NCBI RefSeq assembly: GCF_036345155.1
Contig: NZ_CP107772.1
Location: 4,340,001 to 4,404,000 of the forward strand
DNA from: Streptomyces sp. NBC_00582
GTDB taxonomy: Bacteria; Actinomycetota; Actinomycetes; Streptomycetales; Streptomycetaceae
Reading direction: 5' to 3'
DNA length: 64,000 nt
The translations under genes were made by a program, and so were the position numbers. Within the stretch, counting starts at the first letter, position 1; every line of letters begins with the position of its first letter. Positions 33,597-43,355 of this stretch are shown here, piece by piece. The notes beneath the pieces are model-generated. The model had not been told where the DNA came from. It was given only the letters and a program-made list of their open reading frames with translations, and made no database searches.

Positions 33597-35125
33597 CGAC
33601 TCCCCGGCTCAGCGCGGCACCCCCCGCCCCGTCGCCCCGGCCCGACAACCTCGCCGCCCGGCTCGCCGAACTGGCCGAGCGGGAGGGCTGGAGCGGCCGG
33701 GCCGCGTTCCACCAGGGGCACCGGAGCTGGACCCACGGCGAGGTGCACGGGCTCGGCGCGCGGGCGGCCGGGGTGCTCGCCGCGCAGGGGGTGGGGCCCG
33801 GGGACCGGGTGCTGCTGGCGCTGCCCGACTCGATCGCCTGGGTGGCGGCCTTTCTGGGCGTCGCCCGGCTCGGCGCGGTGGCCGTCCTGGCCAACCCCGA
33901 ACTCCCCGCCGCCGACCACGTGTTCATGGCCACGGACACCGGGGCGGTGCTGTGTGTCACGGGACCGGGGCTGGAGGACGACCGGTTCGGCGGTCGGGCC
34001 TGCCTGGGTGCCGACCAGTTGCTCGCGCTGGCCGCCGCGGCGGAGGCCGCCGACGCGCGTCCCGTCGGCTCCGGCAGTCCCCTCTACGTCCAGTACACGT
34101 CCGGCACGACCGGCCGGCCCAAGGGGGTCGTGCACACGCACGGCGACCCGGTGGCGTACCACGAACTCATCGGACGGCCGCTGCTCGGCATCACCCCGGA
34201 CGACGTCACCCTGTCCGTGTCGAAGCTGTTCTTCGCCTACGGCTTCGGCAACGCCTTCGTCTTCCCCCTCCTCTCCGGTTCCTCGGCCGTCCTGGTGGAC
34301 CGCCGACCCACCCCGGCCGCCGTGGACGAGCTGGTCGCCCGGCACCGGGTGACCCTCCTCTACTCCGTGCCGTCGGCGTACGCGGCGCTGGTCGCCGACC
34401 GGGGCAGCGGCCACGAGGCCTGCTTCGCCTCCGTACGGGCCGCCGTGTCGGCCGGTGAGGGCATGCCGGACGGGCTCGGCGGCCGCGTCGTGGACCTGCT
34501 CGGCGCGCCGGTCCTGGAGCAGATCGGCTCCACCGAGGCCGGGCACGCCTTCTGCGCCAACAGCCTCGCCCACAACCGTCCGGGCACCGTCGGCCGCCCG
34601 GTGCCCGGCTTCGAGGTGGAGCTGCGCGACAAGGCAGGACGGCCCGTGCCGGACGGCGAGGAGGGCGAACTGTGGGTCCGCGGGCCCACGGTCACGCCCG
34701 GCTACCTCAACCGGCCCGAGGAGACCGCCCGCACCCTGGTCGACGGCTGGCTCCACACCCACGACCGGGCGCGCCGCGAACCGGACGGGGCGTACCGCCA
34801 TCTGGGCCGCGCCGACGACATGGAGATGGTCGGCGGCATCACCGTCTCCCCGCTGGAGGTGGAGGCCGTCCTGCGCGCCCACCCGGCGGTGAAGGAGGTC
34901 GCGGTCGCGGCCGTCACCGACGCGAGCGGGGCGGGCCGGCTGCGCGCCTTCGTCGTCCCGGCGAGGACGCCGGCGCCGCAGGGCTTCCAGGAGGACCTGC
35001 TGCGGCTGGCCCGGGAGCGTCTCGCCGCCTTCAAGGTCCCCCGCAGCGTCAGCCTCGTCCCGTCCCTGCCCCGCACCCCGACCGGCAAGCTCCGCCGCCA
35101 TCTGGTCCGCCAAGGGGCCTGGTGA
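33593..35125 (+). CDS. Benzoate-CoA ligase family adenylate-forming enzyme
   Basis: A 510-residue ANL-superfamily enzyme. Motifs: YVQYTSGTTGRPKGVVH (ATP loop), IGSTEAGH (A5), RADDMEMVGG (hinge) and the catalytic Lys of PRTPTGKLRR. SKLFFAYGFGNAFVFPL is the hallmark of benzoate/4-hydroxybenzoate CoA ligases. The usual TGD is THD here, keeping the Asp. In this operon the obvious substrate is 4-aminobenzoate or a derivative; that is inference. Starts at ATGA overlapping pabAB. Confidence 0.88.
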   Translation: MTTPRLSAAPPAPSPRPDNLAARLAELAEREGWSGRAAFHQGHRSWTHGEVHGLGARAAGVLAAQGVGPGDRVLLALPDSIAWVAAFLGVARLGAVAVLANPELPAADHVFMATDTGAVLCVTGPGLEDDRFGGRACLGADQLLALAAAAEAADARPVGSGSPLYVQYTSGTTGRPKGVVHTHGDPVAYHELIGRPLLGITPDDVTLSVSKLFFAYGFGNAFVFPLLSGSSAVLVDRRPTPAAVDELVARHRVTLLYSVPSAYAALVADRGSGHEACFASVRAAVSAGEGMPDGLGGRVVDLLGAPVLEQIGSTEAGHAFCANSLAHNRPGTVGRPVPGFEVELRDKAGRPVPDGEEGELWVRGPTVTPGYLNRPEETARTLVDGWLHTHDRARREPDGAYRHLGRADDMEMVGGITVSPLEVEAVLRAHPAVKEVAVAAVTDASGAGRLRAFVVPARTPAPQGFQEDLLRLARERLAAFKVPRSVSLVPSLPRTPTGKLRRHLVRQGAW

Positions 35126-35157
35126 CCGTGCCGTCCCCGTCAGAGAGGAACCGTCCC

Positions 35158-36732
35158 ATGCCTCAGCAGCCCGTTCTCACCGACCGCGGGTTCTATCTGG
35201 GCCCGATGTTCCGTCGGGCGGCCGACCGGCACGGCGCCGTGTTCGTCACCCTGGACCGCCCGCTGGACACCCATCCCGACCTCGGCACGGCCCTCAGCTA
35301 CACGGTCCTCGCCGAGGTGGTCGAGGAGCTGTCGGGGCGGCTGTGGGAAGCGGGCGTACGGCCCTCCGAGCAGGTCGTCGTACACAAGACCGACAACGTC
35401 GACATCGTGCTGCTGACCTGCGCGATCTCCCGGATCGGCGCGGTGCCGGTGCTGCTGTCGCCCGCGCTGGCCGGCGAGGTGGTGGGCCAGCTGCTCGCCC
35501 GCCTCCAGCGGCCGTGGCTGGTCACCGACGGGGCGAAGCTGGACGGCCCGCTGAAGGGCCGGAACCTGGACGCTCTGGTGCGGCGCACGCTCACCGTGGC
35601 CGACGCGCCCGGCGCGGAGTCCCTCCAGAAGTACGCGGGGGCCGAGACGCCCCGGCCCGTGCGCCTGCACCCGCGCGAGCCCGCCCTGATCACCCACAGC
35701 TCGGGCACCACCGGCGTCCCCAAGCTCGCCGTGCACTGCGCGAACACCATGTGGAACCGGCTCGTACCGCAGAAGGCGATGGGCTGGCCCACCCGGGGCG
35801 AGGTGGCGGCGCTGCACATGTCGTTCGTGCACTCGCGCTTCTACCACCTGCTCGGGGTGCTGCTGCACTTCGGCAGCCCGCTGCTGCTGATCACCGACCC
35901 CGATCCCGCGTCGGTGGGCCCGCTCCTGGTCCGTCACCGCCCCGGGATCGTCGAGACGCACCCCAACACCTTCGTGCTGTGGGAGGAGCTGGCCGACGCG
36001 CCGGGCGCCCCGCTGTCGCGGGTGAAGTCGTACGGCTCGACGTTCGACGCGATCCATCCGCGCACGGTCCGGCGGCTCCTGGACGCCTCGAAGCGCCGTA
36101 CGCCCTGGCTGATCCAGTTGTACGGGCAGAGCGAGAGCGGCCCGGTGGCGTTCCAGTGGTTCACCCGGCGTTCGGTGGCCCGCGCGGACGGCCGCCGGGT
36201 CGGCACCGGCATCCCCGGCTTCACCCGGGTCCGGGTGACCGGCCCGGACGGCGAGCGGCTGCGGCCCGGCACACCCGGCCGGATCGAGGCCCGCACCCGC
36301 GGCCGCATCCTCACCTACCTGGGCATGCAGGAGCAGTACGACCGTCAGCTCACCGACGGCTGGTGGCAGATGGGCGACATGGGCTACCGCACACGGCTGG
36401 GCGCGCTGTACCTGATGGACCGCGAGGTGGATCGGATCGACGCCGTGCACAGCAACCTCGAGGTCGAGGACACCCTGATGGACCGCCTGGAGGAGCTGCG
36501 TGAGGTGGTCATCGTGCCGGGTGCGGACCGTGAGCCGGTGCCGGTGGTGTGCGTACGGGGCGAACGGCCCCTGGACCCGGAGCGCTGGGCGGAGGCCACG
36601 GCCGATCTGCCGAAGATGGCCGAGCCGCGGCAGTGGCGGTTCGAGGAGCTGCCGATGACGGCCACCTGGAAGGTGAAGCGGCTGGAGATCACGCGGATGC
36701 TGGCCGAGGCGCGAGAAGGCGTCCACGCGTGA
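35158..36732 (+). CDS. Second adenylate-forming (acyl-CoA synthetase-like) enzyme
   Basis: A 524-residue ANL-superfamily protein distinct from its neighbour. Motifs: ITHSSGTTGVPKLAVH, YGQSESGPVAF, WWQMGDMGYR and Lys in ATWKVKRLEI. Substrate is unclear: it has long insertions, and the adenylation product may be passed to CoA, an amine or another acceptor. It follows ligase 1 by 32 bases with its own GAGAGGAA site and overlaps the monooxygenase gene by four bases. Two ligases in one operon suggest two acids are activated, or one is made an amide. Confidence 0.83.
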   Translation: MPQQPVLTDRGFYLGPMFRRAADRHGAVFVTLDRPLDTHPDLGTALSYTVLAEVVEELSGRLWEAGVRPSEQVVVHKTDNVDIVLLTCAISRIGAVPVLLSPALAGEVVGQLLARLQRPWLVTDGAKLDGPLKGRNLDALVRRTLTVADAPGAESLQKYAGAETPRPVRLHPREPALITHSSGTTGVPKLAVHCANTMWNRLVPQKAMGWPTRGEVAALHMSFVHSRFYHLLGVLLHFGSPLLLITDPDPASVGPLLVRHRPGIVETHPNTFVLWEELADAPGAPLSRVKSYGSTFDAIHPRTVRRLLDASKRRTPWLIQLYGQSESGPVAFQWFTRRSVARADGRRVGTGIPGFTRVRVTGPDGERLRPGTPGRIEARTRGRILTYLGMQEQYDRQLTDGWWQMGDMGYRTRLGALYLMDREVDRIDAVHSNLEVEDTLMDRLEELREVVIVPGADREPVPVVCVRGERPLDPERWAEATADLPKMAEPRQWRFEELPMTATWKVKRLEITRMLAEAREGVHA

Positions 36733-37907
36733 ACCCCGTGATCGTGGTGGGCGCGGGCCCGGTCGGTCTCTCGGCCGCGCTGGGTCTGCGCGCGCACGGG
36801 CTGCCCGTCACCCTGCTGGAGGCGGACCCCGAGGACCGTGCCCGGCCGGGCAGCCGGGCCCTGTTCGTGCACCGCGAGACGCTGCGGCTGCTCGACGGCA
36901 TGTCCCCGGGCCTGGCCGCCGAGATCACGGAGTACGGCCGCACCTGGCACACCCGCCGCACGCTCTACCGGGGCCGTGAGGTGTACTCCCGCACCTTCCC
37001 GCCCCCGTCCGGGCTGCCGCCGTTCACCAGCCTGCGCCAGGTGGACACCGAGCGCTTTCTGCGCGGGGCGTGCGAGCGGGCGGGCGTGGAGTTCACGTGG
37101 GGGGCGCGGATCACGGGGGTCGCCGCCTCCGACCGGGGTGTCGTCCTGACCGGCGAGGACGGCAGGGAGTGGAGTGCCGGGTACGTCGTCGCGGCGGACG
37201 GCGCGCGCTCGGCGGTCCGCGGCGAGCTGGGCATCGCCATGGAGGGCACGCGCGGCGAGGGCTTCCACGTGGTCGTCGACGTGGCGGACGTGCCGGGCGC
37301 GGAACTCCCGCTGGAGCGGGTCTTCCACTACGAGCATCCGGGTGTCGGGGGCCGCAGTGTGATGCGGGTGCCGTTCACCGGGGGCTTCCAGGTGGACCTG
37401 CAGTGCTTCGACGACGACGAGGAGGAGGCGTACGGCACCGAGGACGCGGTGCGCCGCTGGCTCCCCGAGGTGGTGGGCGACGGGTACGACGGCCGGATCC
37501 TGTGGGTGTCGACGTACCGCTTCCTGCGCAAGGTGGCGGCGTCCTTCACCGATCCGCACCGGCGGGTGCTGCTGGTCGGGGAGGCGGCGCATCTCTTCCC
37601 GCCGTTCGGGGCACGCGGCATGAACAGCGGGATCGCGGACGCGGCCGCGGCGGCGGCGGCGATCGCCGCCGGGACGTCCGCCGCCGTGGACGGTTTCGCG
37701 GACGTACGGCGGGCCGCCGGGCTGTTCAACAGCGAGGCGGCCGGGATCGCGCTCGGCCATCTGCGTCCGCGCCGGCGGATCGTACGGCTGCGGCAGCGCG
37801 CGGCGGCGGCTCTCGCGCCGGTGCTGCCGTCGTGCGGATCATGGCTGGAGCACGCCCCGTACGGTCCCCGGCACGGGGCTCCGGCGGTGGCGGGCGGCAA
37901 GTACTGA
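36729..37907 (+). CDS. FAD-dependent monooxygenase (PHBH/phenol hydroxylase type)
   Basis: A 392-residue class A flavoprotein hydroxylase. FAD motifs: VVGAGPVGLSAALGLR at the N-terminus, VVAADGARSAVR (DG motif) and LLVGEAAHLFPPFGARGMNS, where the usual GD is GE. Such enzymes hydroxylate, and sometimes decarboxylate, electron-rich aromatic rings with NAD(P)H and O2. Within a 4-aminobenzoate operon, ring hydroxylation of 4-aminobenzoate or its CoA ester is the natural hypothesis. GTG start overlaps the upstream stop. Confidence 0.88.
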   Translation: MNPVIVVGAGPVGLSAALGLRAHGLPVTLLEADPEDRARPGSRALFVHRETLRLLDGMSPGLAAEITEYGRTWHTRRTLYRGREVYSRTFPPPSGLPPFTSLRQVDTERFLRGACERAGVEFTWGARITGVAASDRGVVLTGEDGREWSAGYVVAADGARSAVRGELGIAMEGTRGEGFHVVVDVADVPGAELPLERVFHYEHPGVGGRSVMRVPFTGGFQVDLQCFDDDEEEAYGTEDAVRRWLPEVVGDGYDGRILWVSTYRFLRKVAASFTDPHRRVLLVGEAAHLFPPFGARGMNSGIADAAAAAAAIAAGTSAAVDGFADVRRAAGLFNSEAAGIALGHLRPRRRIVRLRQRAAAALAPVLPSCGSWLEHAPYGPRHGAPAVAGGKY

Positions 37908-37917
37908 GGAGGACGCG

Positions 37918-38709
37918 ATGCGTGGGCAGGGGCTGCTGAGCTGGTCGCCCGGCGGTGGGCTGACACCGGTGCCGGCGTCGGAGGGCCCGCTGCTGGTCGC
38001 GGACTCGTGGCTGGTGCGGGACGGCCGGGTGCGGGCGTACGACCGTCACCGGGAGCGTTTCCTGCGGGCCTGCGGGGAGTGCGGCGGGCCGGGGCCGCGC
38101 CGGTTGACGGAGTTCTGGCAGGACGTGACCGCCGCGCTGCCGCGCACAGGTGAGTGGTTCCCGCGAGTCGAACTCGCCGCCGGGGCGAGGGAGTTGAGGC
38201 TACGGCTGCGGCCCGCGCCGCCGCTGGGCACGGAGATCCGGCTGTGGGCCGTGGGCCGGACGGACCCGCGCACCGCGCCGCGTCGCAAGGGGCCCGATCT
38301 CGACGTCCTGGCCGAGGTGCGGGCGCGGGCGATCGACGCCGGCGCCCAGGAGGCGGTGCTGGTGGGGCCGTCCGGGGAGGTGCTGGAGTCGCCTACGGCC
38401 GGGGTGCTGTGGTGGGAGGACGACACTCTGTGCCTGCCCCCGCCCGCTCTGCCCGTGCTGCCCTCGGTGACGACCGCGCTGATCCTGGAGCGGGCCGGGC
38501 AGCTCGGTGTCCACGTCGATCGCCGGGAGCGGACCGTGGCCGAGCTGGACGGCCGCGAGGTGTGGGCGGTGAACGCGCTGCACGGGATCCGCCCGGTGAC
38601 GGGCTGGGCCGGGGAGGACCTGAAGGCCGGTGAGGCGGTGCGGGCGGCGGAGTGGCGGGAATGGCTGGAGGGGCTGGAGGGGCTGGGGGAGCGGCTGCCG
38701 GGCGAATGA
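37918..38709 (+). CDS. pabC: Aminotransferase class IV, likely aminodeoxychorismate lyase
   Basis: A 263-residue PLP enzyme of fold type IV. The probable PLP-Lys is in APRRKGPDLD, followed by AQEAVLVGPSGEVLESPTAG, whose LESPTAG loop is characteristic of ADC lyases and branched-chain aminotransferases. Next to a PabAB fusion its likely job is release of pyruvate from aminodeoxychorismate to give 4-aminobenzoate. ATG with GAGGAGG upstream, 10 bases after the monooxygenase gene. Last gene of the operon. Confidence 0.85.
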   Translation: MRGQGLLSWSPGGGLTPVPASEGPLLVADSWLVRDGRVRAYDRHRERFLRACGECGGPGPRRLTEFWQDVTAALPRTGEWFPRVELAAGARELRLRLRPAPPLGTEIRLWAVGRTDPRTAPRRKGPDLDVLAEVRARAIDAGAQEAVLVGPSGEVLESPTAGVLWWEDDTLCLPPPALPVLPSVTTALILERAGQLGVHVDRRERTVAELDGREVWAVNALHGIRPVTGWAGEDLKAGEAVRAAEWREWLEGLEGLGERLPGE

Positions 38710-38722
38710 ACCGGAAAAACAT

Positions 38723-38752
38723 CGGGCATCGACGCGAGAAGCCGATGCCCGA
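38723..38752 (+). terminator. Terminator of the 4-aminobenzoate operon
   Basis: Stem TCGGGCATCG / CGATGCCCGA with a ten-base loop, 13 bases after the pabC stop, in an AT-richer stretch. Confidence 0.75.
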
Positions 38753-38780
38753 ATTCCGTGTACCTTACTCAATGATTATG

Positions 38781-38822
38781 TCTTCGCGAATTACGTCTTC
38801 GCGCATTACTTCTTCGCGGGCT
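38781..38822 (-). repeat. 15-base tandem repeat over the stop codon of the AhpD-like gene
   Basis: Three units of about TCTTCGCGAATTACG (first at 38781) run over the 3' end of the gene. On the coding strand each unit keeps frame and ends in TAA, giving three in-frame stop codons 15 bases apart. Confidence 0.7.
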
Positions 38823-39291
38823 GATAAGCCCCCGGGACCATCCGCGTGGCGATCGCGATGCGGTTGTACGCGTTGATGACGGTGGCCGCCCAGATCAGCG
38901 CCGCGATCTGGGCCTCGTCGAAGACCTCGGCGGCCTCGGCGTAGACCTCCTCCGGTACGTGACCGTCGGCGACGAAGGTCACGGCCTCGGTCAACGCCAG
39001 TGCGGCGCGCTCCCGTTCGGTGAAGAAGGGGGTCTCCCGCCAGGCGCTCAGGGCGTAGATCCGCTGCTCGGTCTCGTCGGCGGCGCGGGCGTCCTTGGTG
39101 TGCATGTCGAGGCAGAAGGCGCAGCCGTTGAGCTGCGAGGCGCGGATCCTGAGCAGTTCCAGGATTTCCGGTTCGACTTTCGCGTCCTGTGCCGCGGCGA
39201 CGGCGGCGGCATGCAGGGAACCCATCGCGGAGGAGACGTCGGGGGTGATTTTCTTCAGGGCCACACGGGATATCTGGTCACGGTTGCTCAT
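38806..39291 (-). CDS. Carboxymuconolactone decarboxylase / AhpD-like protein
   Basis: A 161-residue protein of the AhpD-like superfamily, with the redox motif SQLNGCAFCLDMHTKDAR (C-x-x-C and His). Such proteins act as alkylhydroperoxidase partners or peroxidases. ATG 39291 has no Shine-Dalgarno, but TATAGT lies seven bases ahead, so the mRNA is probably leaderless. It converges on the 4-aminobenzoate operon. A redox-protection or tailoring role there is possible but not shown. Confidence 0.85.
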   Translation of the reverse strand: MSNRDQISRVALKKITPDVSSAMGSLHAAAVAAAQDAKVEPEILELLRIRASQLNGCAFCLDMHTKDARAADETEQRIYALSAWRETPFFTERERAALALTEAVTFVADGHVPEEVYAEAAEVFDEAQIAALIWAATVINAYNRIAIATRMVPGAYQPAKK

Positions 39292-39473
39292 GGGTTCGAC
39301 TATAACCGCGAATTCACATTCCGGAGCCATTTTCGACTGGCGCGCGGCCTGGACGTCCCGCGCCTCGACGCCTCGCTCACCGAGGCCCGGGCGATGTACC
39401 GGAGCTGCGGATACCGGGAGATCCCGGCGTACGGGGCCCGGGTTACGCGGACCACTGGTTCGAGAAGAGGCTG

Positions 39474-40400
39474 TCACCGCCCGCCCGGTGACCACTGGGC
39501 CGCCGTCTCCCGTACCGCCCGCCGCAGCCAGGCGTGGGCCGGGTCCGCGTCGTGGCGCGGATGCCAGGCCATGCCGAGGCGCAGCGGTGGCAGCGGGAGC
39601 GGCACCTCGAAGGGGACCAGCCCGAGGCTCTCGGCGAGCGGCAGCCCCCAGGAGGTGTTCAGACCCACCAGGTCGGTGTCACGGATGACGAACAGGGAGG
39701 ACGGCAGGGAGCCGACGGTGCCCACCACCCGCCGCTCCAGGCCGAGTTCGGCTAGCGCGGCATCGATCGGCCCGTGCAGCTTGCCGCGCCGCGACACGAT
39801 CAGGTGATCGGCCTCGCGGGCGAACCGCTCCGGGGTCAACTCCCCCTCCAGCAGCGGATGTCCGGCCCGTGCGATTCCCACCATCCGGTCCTCCTGGAGG
39901 TGTTCGCGGTGCACCTCGGGCGCGGTCGCATCGAGGACGCCCACCTCCAGGTCCGCGGTGCCCTCGCGCAGGAACGGCGCGTCGACGTGGCTCTCGCTCA
40001 GGAACCGCAGCCGGACGCCGGGCGCCTCTGCGGCGGCGCGGGCGAGCAGGGCCGGGCCGTGGGCGGCCGCGATGGCGTCGTGGCCGAGGATCGTGAAGGT
40101 GCGGGTCACCGTCCTGAGGTCGGTGCCCTCGGCCGGCGCGAACAGCGCCCGCGCCCGCTCCACCACCGCGCTCACCTCCGCCCGTACGGCGAGGGCACGC
40201 GGCGTCGGCACCATCCGCCGGCCCGCCCGCACCAGCACCGGATCACCGAGCGCCTTGCGGATCCGGCCGAGCGTGCGGCTCATGGCGGGCTCGGAGAGAT
40301 GCAGCCGCCGGGCCGCGCCCCCGACGCTCTCCTCCTCCAGCAGCACCTCCAGGGCGACCAGCAGATTCAGGTCCAGCCCACTTGATTGCGTCACACGCAT
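39474..40400 (-). CDS. LysR family transcriptional regulator
   Basis: A 308-residue LysR-type regulator: winged helix at residues 8-66 (LNLLVALEVLLEEESVGGAARRLHLSE in part, recognition helix PAMSRTLGRIRKALG), then the effector-binding domain. It is most like the NodD/LinR-type branch. It is divergent from an MFS exporter with 92 bases between, and probably controls it through the palindrome at 40418-40431. Ligand unknown. Confidence 0.9.
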   Translation of the reverse strand: MRVTQSSGLDLNLLVALEVLLEEESVGGAARRLHLSEPAMSRTLGRIRKALGDPVLVRAGRRMVPTPRALAVRAEVSAVVERARALFAPAEGTDLRTVTRTFTILGHDAIAAAHGPALLARAAAEAPGVRLRFLSESHVDAPFLREGTADLEVGVLDATAPEVHREHLQEDRMVGIARAGHPLLEGELTPERFAREADHLIVSRRGKLHGPIDAALAELGLERRVVGTVGSLPSSLFVIRDTDLVGLNTSWGLPLAESLGLVPFEVPLPLPPLRLGMAWHPRHDADPAHAWLRRAVRETAAQWSPGGR

Positions 40401-40417
40401 CGTTCCCTTGCAAAGGT

Positions 40418-40431
40418 TGCACTGGAGTGCA
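40418..40431. promoter_or_regulatory. Candidate LysR operator
   Basis: Perfect dyad TGCACT-GG-AGTGCA in the divergent gap between the LysR and MFS genes, next to a second partial dyad CTTGCAAAG (40408-40416). LysR sites commonly follow T-N11-A with interrupted dyad symmetry, which this fits. Confidence 0.5.
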
Positions 40432-40492
40432 GGACGCTGCCGACCCTACGGTGACAGGGCACCCCACACCACACCCAGCTCCGGGAGGAGCC

Positions 40493-41917
40493 ATGCCCCC
40501 GCTCGCCCTGAAACGGTCCACCCTCCTCGCGATGTGCGCCTGCGTCCTGGTCGCGCAGAGCATGGTCGCCGCGATCAACCTCCTGATCCCGCAACTGGCC
40601 GCGTCGTCCCTGCACCCCTCCGACACCGCGATCCTGTGGACCGTCGACGCCTATGTCATCGTCTTCGCCGGCCTGCTCATCCCGGCCGGCGCGCTCGGCG
40701 ACCGGTACGGCCGCAAGGGCGCCCTGCTCACCGGGCTCGCCCTGTTCGCCGCGGGCGCCGCGACCAGCGCCTGCGCCACCGACCCGGCGGTGCTGATCGC
40801 GGGCCGGGGCGTCTCGGGCGCGGGCGCGGCGCTGATCACCCCGGCGACGATGTCGATCCTGGTCCAGCTCGCGGGCCCGGAGCGGCGGGCGCAGGCGATG
40901 GCGTCCTGGACGCTGGCGATCGGCCTCGGCGGCATGCTCGGCAACCTCGGCGGCGGTCTCGTCGGTCAGTACCTCACCTGGCGGGCCCTGTTCGCGGCGA
41001 TGGTGCCGCTGGCCGCCCTCCTCGCCCTCGCCGTGGCACGGACCACCCCGCGCACCGCCCGCAGCGCCGGGGCCGGCCTGGACCCCCTGGGCACGCTCCT
41101 GCTCACGGCGGGCCTGGTGGCGGTCCTCCACGGCATCATCGAGGGGCCCGGCCACGGCTGGACCTCGACGCTCATCCTCGGCTCCTTCGCGACCGGCGCC
41201 GTCCTGATCACCGGCTTCACGCTCCACTCGCTGCGCACCGGCGCCCCGCTCTTCGACCCCCGCGTCTTCCGCGCGCCGCGCCTGCGCGCCACCACCCTCG
41301 GCATGACCACCGGCTTCCTCGGCCTGTTCGCGCTGTTCTTCGTCAACTCCCAGTACCTCCAGGAGGTCAAGGGGTTCCAGCCGGCCGTCACCGGCCTCGC
41401 GATCCTGCCGCTGATCGTCGGCATGGCCCTGGTCCCGAAGTTCGCGGCCCGCTGGGCGGCGCGTCCCCGCCCGGTCGTCGGCTCGGGACTCGCCCTGATC
41501 GGCCTGGGACTCCTCGGCGCGTCCACCGCCGACGCGAACACGCCGTACGCGGTCTACGCCTGCTGGCTGCTCGTCATCTCGGCCGGCACCGGCCTGTCCA
41601 TGCCCGCCCTGACCCTGGGCATGGCCACCGCCCTCCCCCACCACCAGGCAGGCCTGGGCTCCGGCCTCGGCACGGCGGCCCGCGAGACCGGCGCGGCCCT
41701 GGGCGTCGCGATCGCGGGCACGGTCCTGGCCGGCCACCCCGACCTGCCCTCGGGAATGGGCCCGGCCCTGCGCACGGTGGCACTCCTGGTCCTGACGGCC
41801 ACGGCACTGGTGGTGAAGGGCTACGGCACGATTCGGCGCGGGGCCCCACAACCCCCCAGGGGCGCGGGGAACGGCGCGGCAAGCCACCACGCACCCGCAC
41901 CGGGCAACGCGCCATAG
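40493..41917 (+). CDS. MFS transporter, DHA2-type (14-helix) drug exporter
   Basis: A 474-residue drug:H+ antiporter of the EmrB/QacA type. Motif A is GALGDRYGRKGALL and motif C lies in AIGLGGMLGNLGGGLVGQYL; about 14 helices can be traced. ATG 40493 follows GGGAGGAG. The last 25-30 residues (RGAPQPPRGAGNGAASHHAP...) are encoded by a copy of the R2 intergenic repeat and are probably not part of the ancestral protein. Probably induced through the divergent LysR regulator; it may export the product of the neighbouring cluster. Confidence 0.9.
   Translation: MPPLALKRSTLLAMCACVLVAQSMVAAINLLIPQLAASSLHPSDTAILWTVDAYVIVFAGLLIPAGALGDRYGRKGALLTGLALFAAGAATSACATDPAVLIAGRGVSGAGAALITPATMSILVQLAGPERRAQAMASWTLAIGLGGMLGNLGGGLVGQYLTWRALFAAMVPLAALLALAVARTTPRTARSAGAGLDPLGTLLLTAGLVAVLHGIIEGPGHGWTSTLILGSFATGAVLITGFTLHSLRTGAPLFDPRVFRAPRLRATTLGMTTGFLGLFALFFVNSQYLQEVKGFQPAVTGLAILPLIVGMALVPKFAARWAARPRPVVGSGLALIGLGLLGASTADANTPYAVYACWLLVISAGTGLSMPALTLGMATALPHHQAGLGSGLGTAARETGAALGVAIAGTVLAGHPDLPSGMGPALRTVALLVLTATALVVKGYGTIRRGAPQPPRGAGNGAASHHAPAPGNAP
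41854..41901 (+). repeat. Streptomyces intergenic repeat (family R2, copy d) inside the MFS 3' end
   Basis: CCCCAGGGGCGCGGGGAACG, then GCGCGGCAAGCCACCACGCA and CCCGCACC, clearly related to the other R2 copies. Here it lies in frame within the end of the MFS gene. Confidence 0.7.
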
Positions 41918-41926
41918 CCGTACGGC

Positions 41927-41963
41927 GCACGGCCCCGCTCCAAGAACCGGAACGGGGCCGTGC
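41927..41963. terminator. Bidirectional terminator between the MFS gene and mdh
   Basis: Perfect stem-loop GCACGGCCCCG...CGGGGCCGTGC, extended by CTCC/GGAA, between two convergent genes, 10 and 32 bases from their stops. Confidence 0.85.
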
Positions 41964-41994
41964 GGGTGGTCGGCGGAACCGCCGGAGGCACGTG

Positions 41995-43080
<1,086 letters not shown>

Positions 43081-43160
43081 TCAGGCTATCGCGCATCCGG
43101 GATCCCGGACGTCCAGGGTTGTGTGGCCCAGCCCACAGCCCAGGCCCGTGGCACGGAAAA

Positions 43161-43201
43161 GGCGGCCGCCGGTCCGGGAGAGGTGGGACCGGGCGGCCGC
43201 C
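43161..43201 (-). terminator. Terminator of the HTH/DUF2690 gene
   Basis: Strong stem: GGCGGCCGCC plus GGTCC pairs with GGACC plus GGGCGGCCGCC. It lies about 155 bases beyond the stop, with tandem repeats between, and faces mdh. Confidence 0.6.
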
Positions 43202-43304
43202 GGGTGGGGGTACCGGGTCGTGCCGGACTCCCGTGGGGGTACCGTTCGCGTGCCCCGGGGGGAGGCGGGTATGCCTGTGCGCCGACTTTTTCCCGGGACA
43301 TTTT

Positions 43305-43350
43305 CCCGGACCTCCCCGGACCTGCCCGGACCTGCCCGGACCTCCCCGGG
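43305..43350. repeat. 10-base tandem repeats
   Basis: About 4.5 copies of CCCGGACCT(C/G) directly after the stop of the HTH/DUF2690 gene. Nearby, GTGGGGGTACCG occurs twice (43204-43215 and 43233-43244). Noncoding. Confidence 0.75.
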
Positions 43351-43355
43351 TGCCG

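Noticed and set aside
37918..38709. Branched-chain or D-amino-acid aminotransferase
   Set aside because: Possible from the fold alone, but short length and the pabAB operon make ADC lyase the better call.
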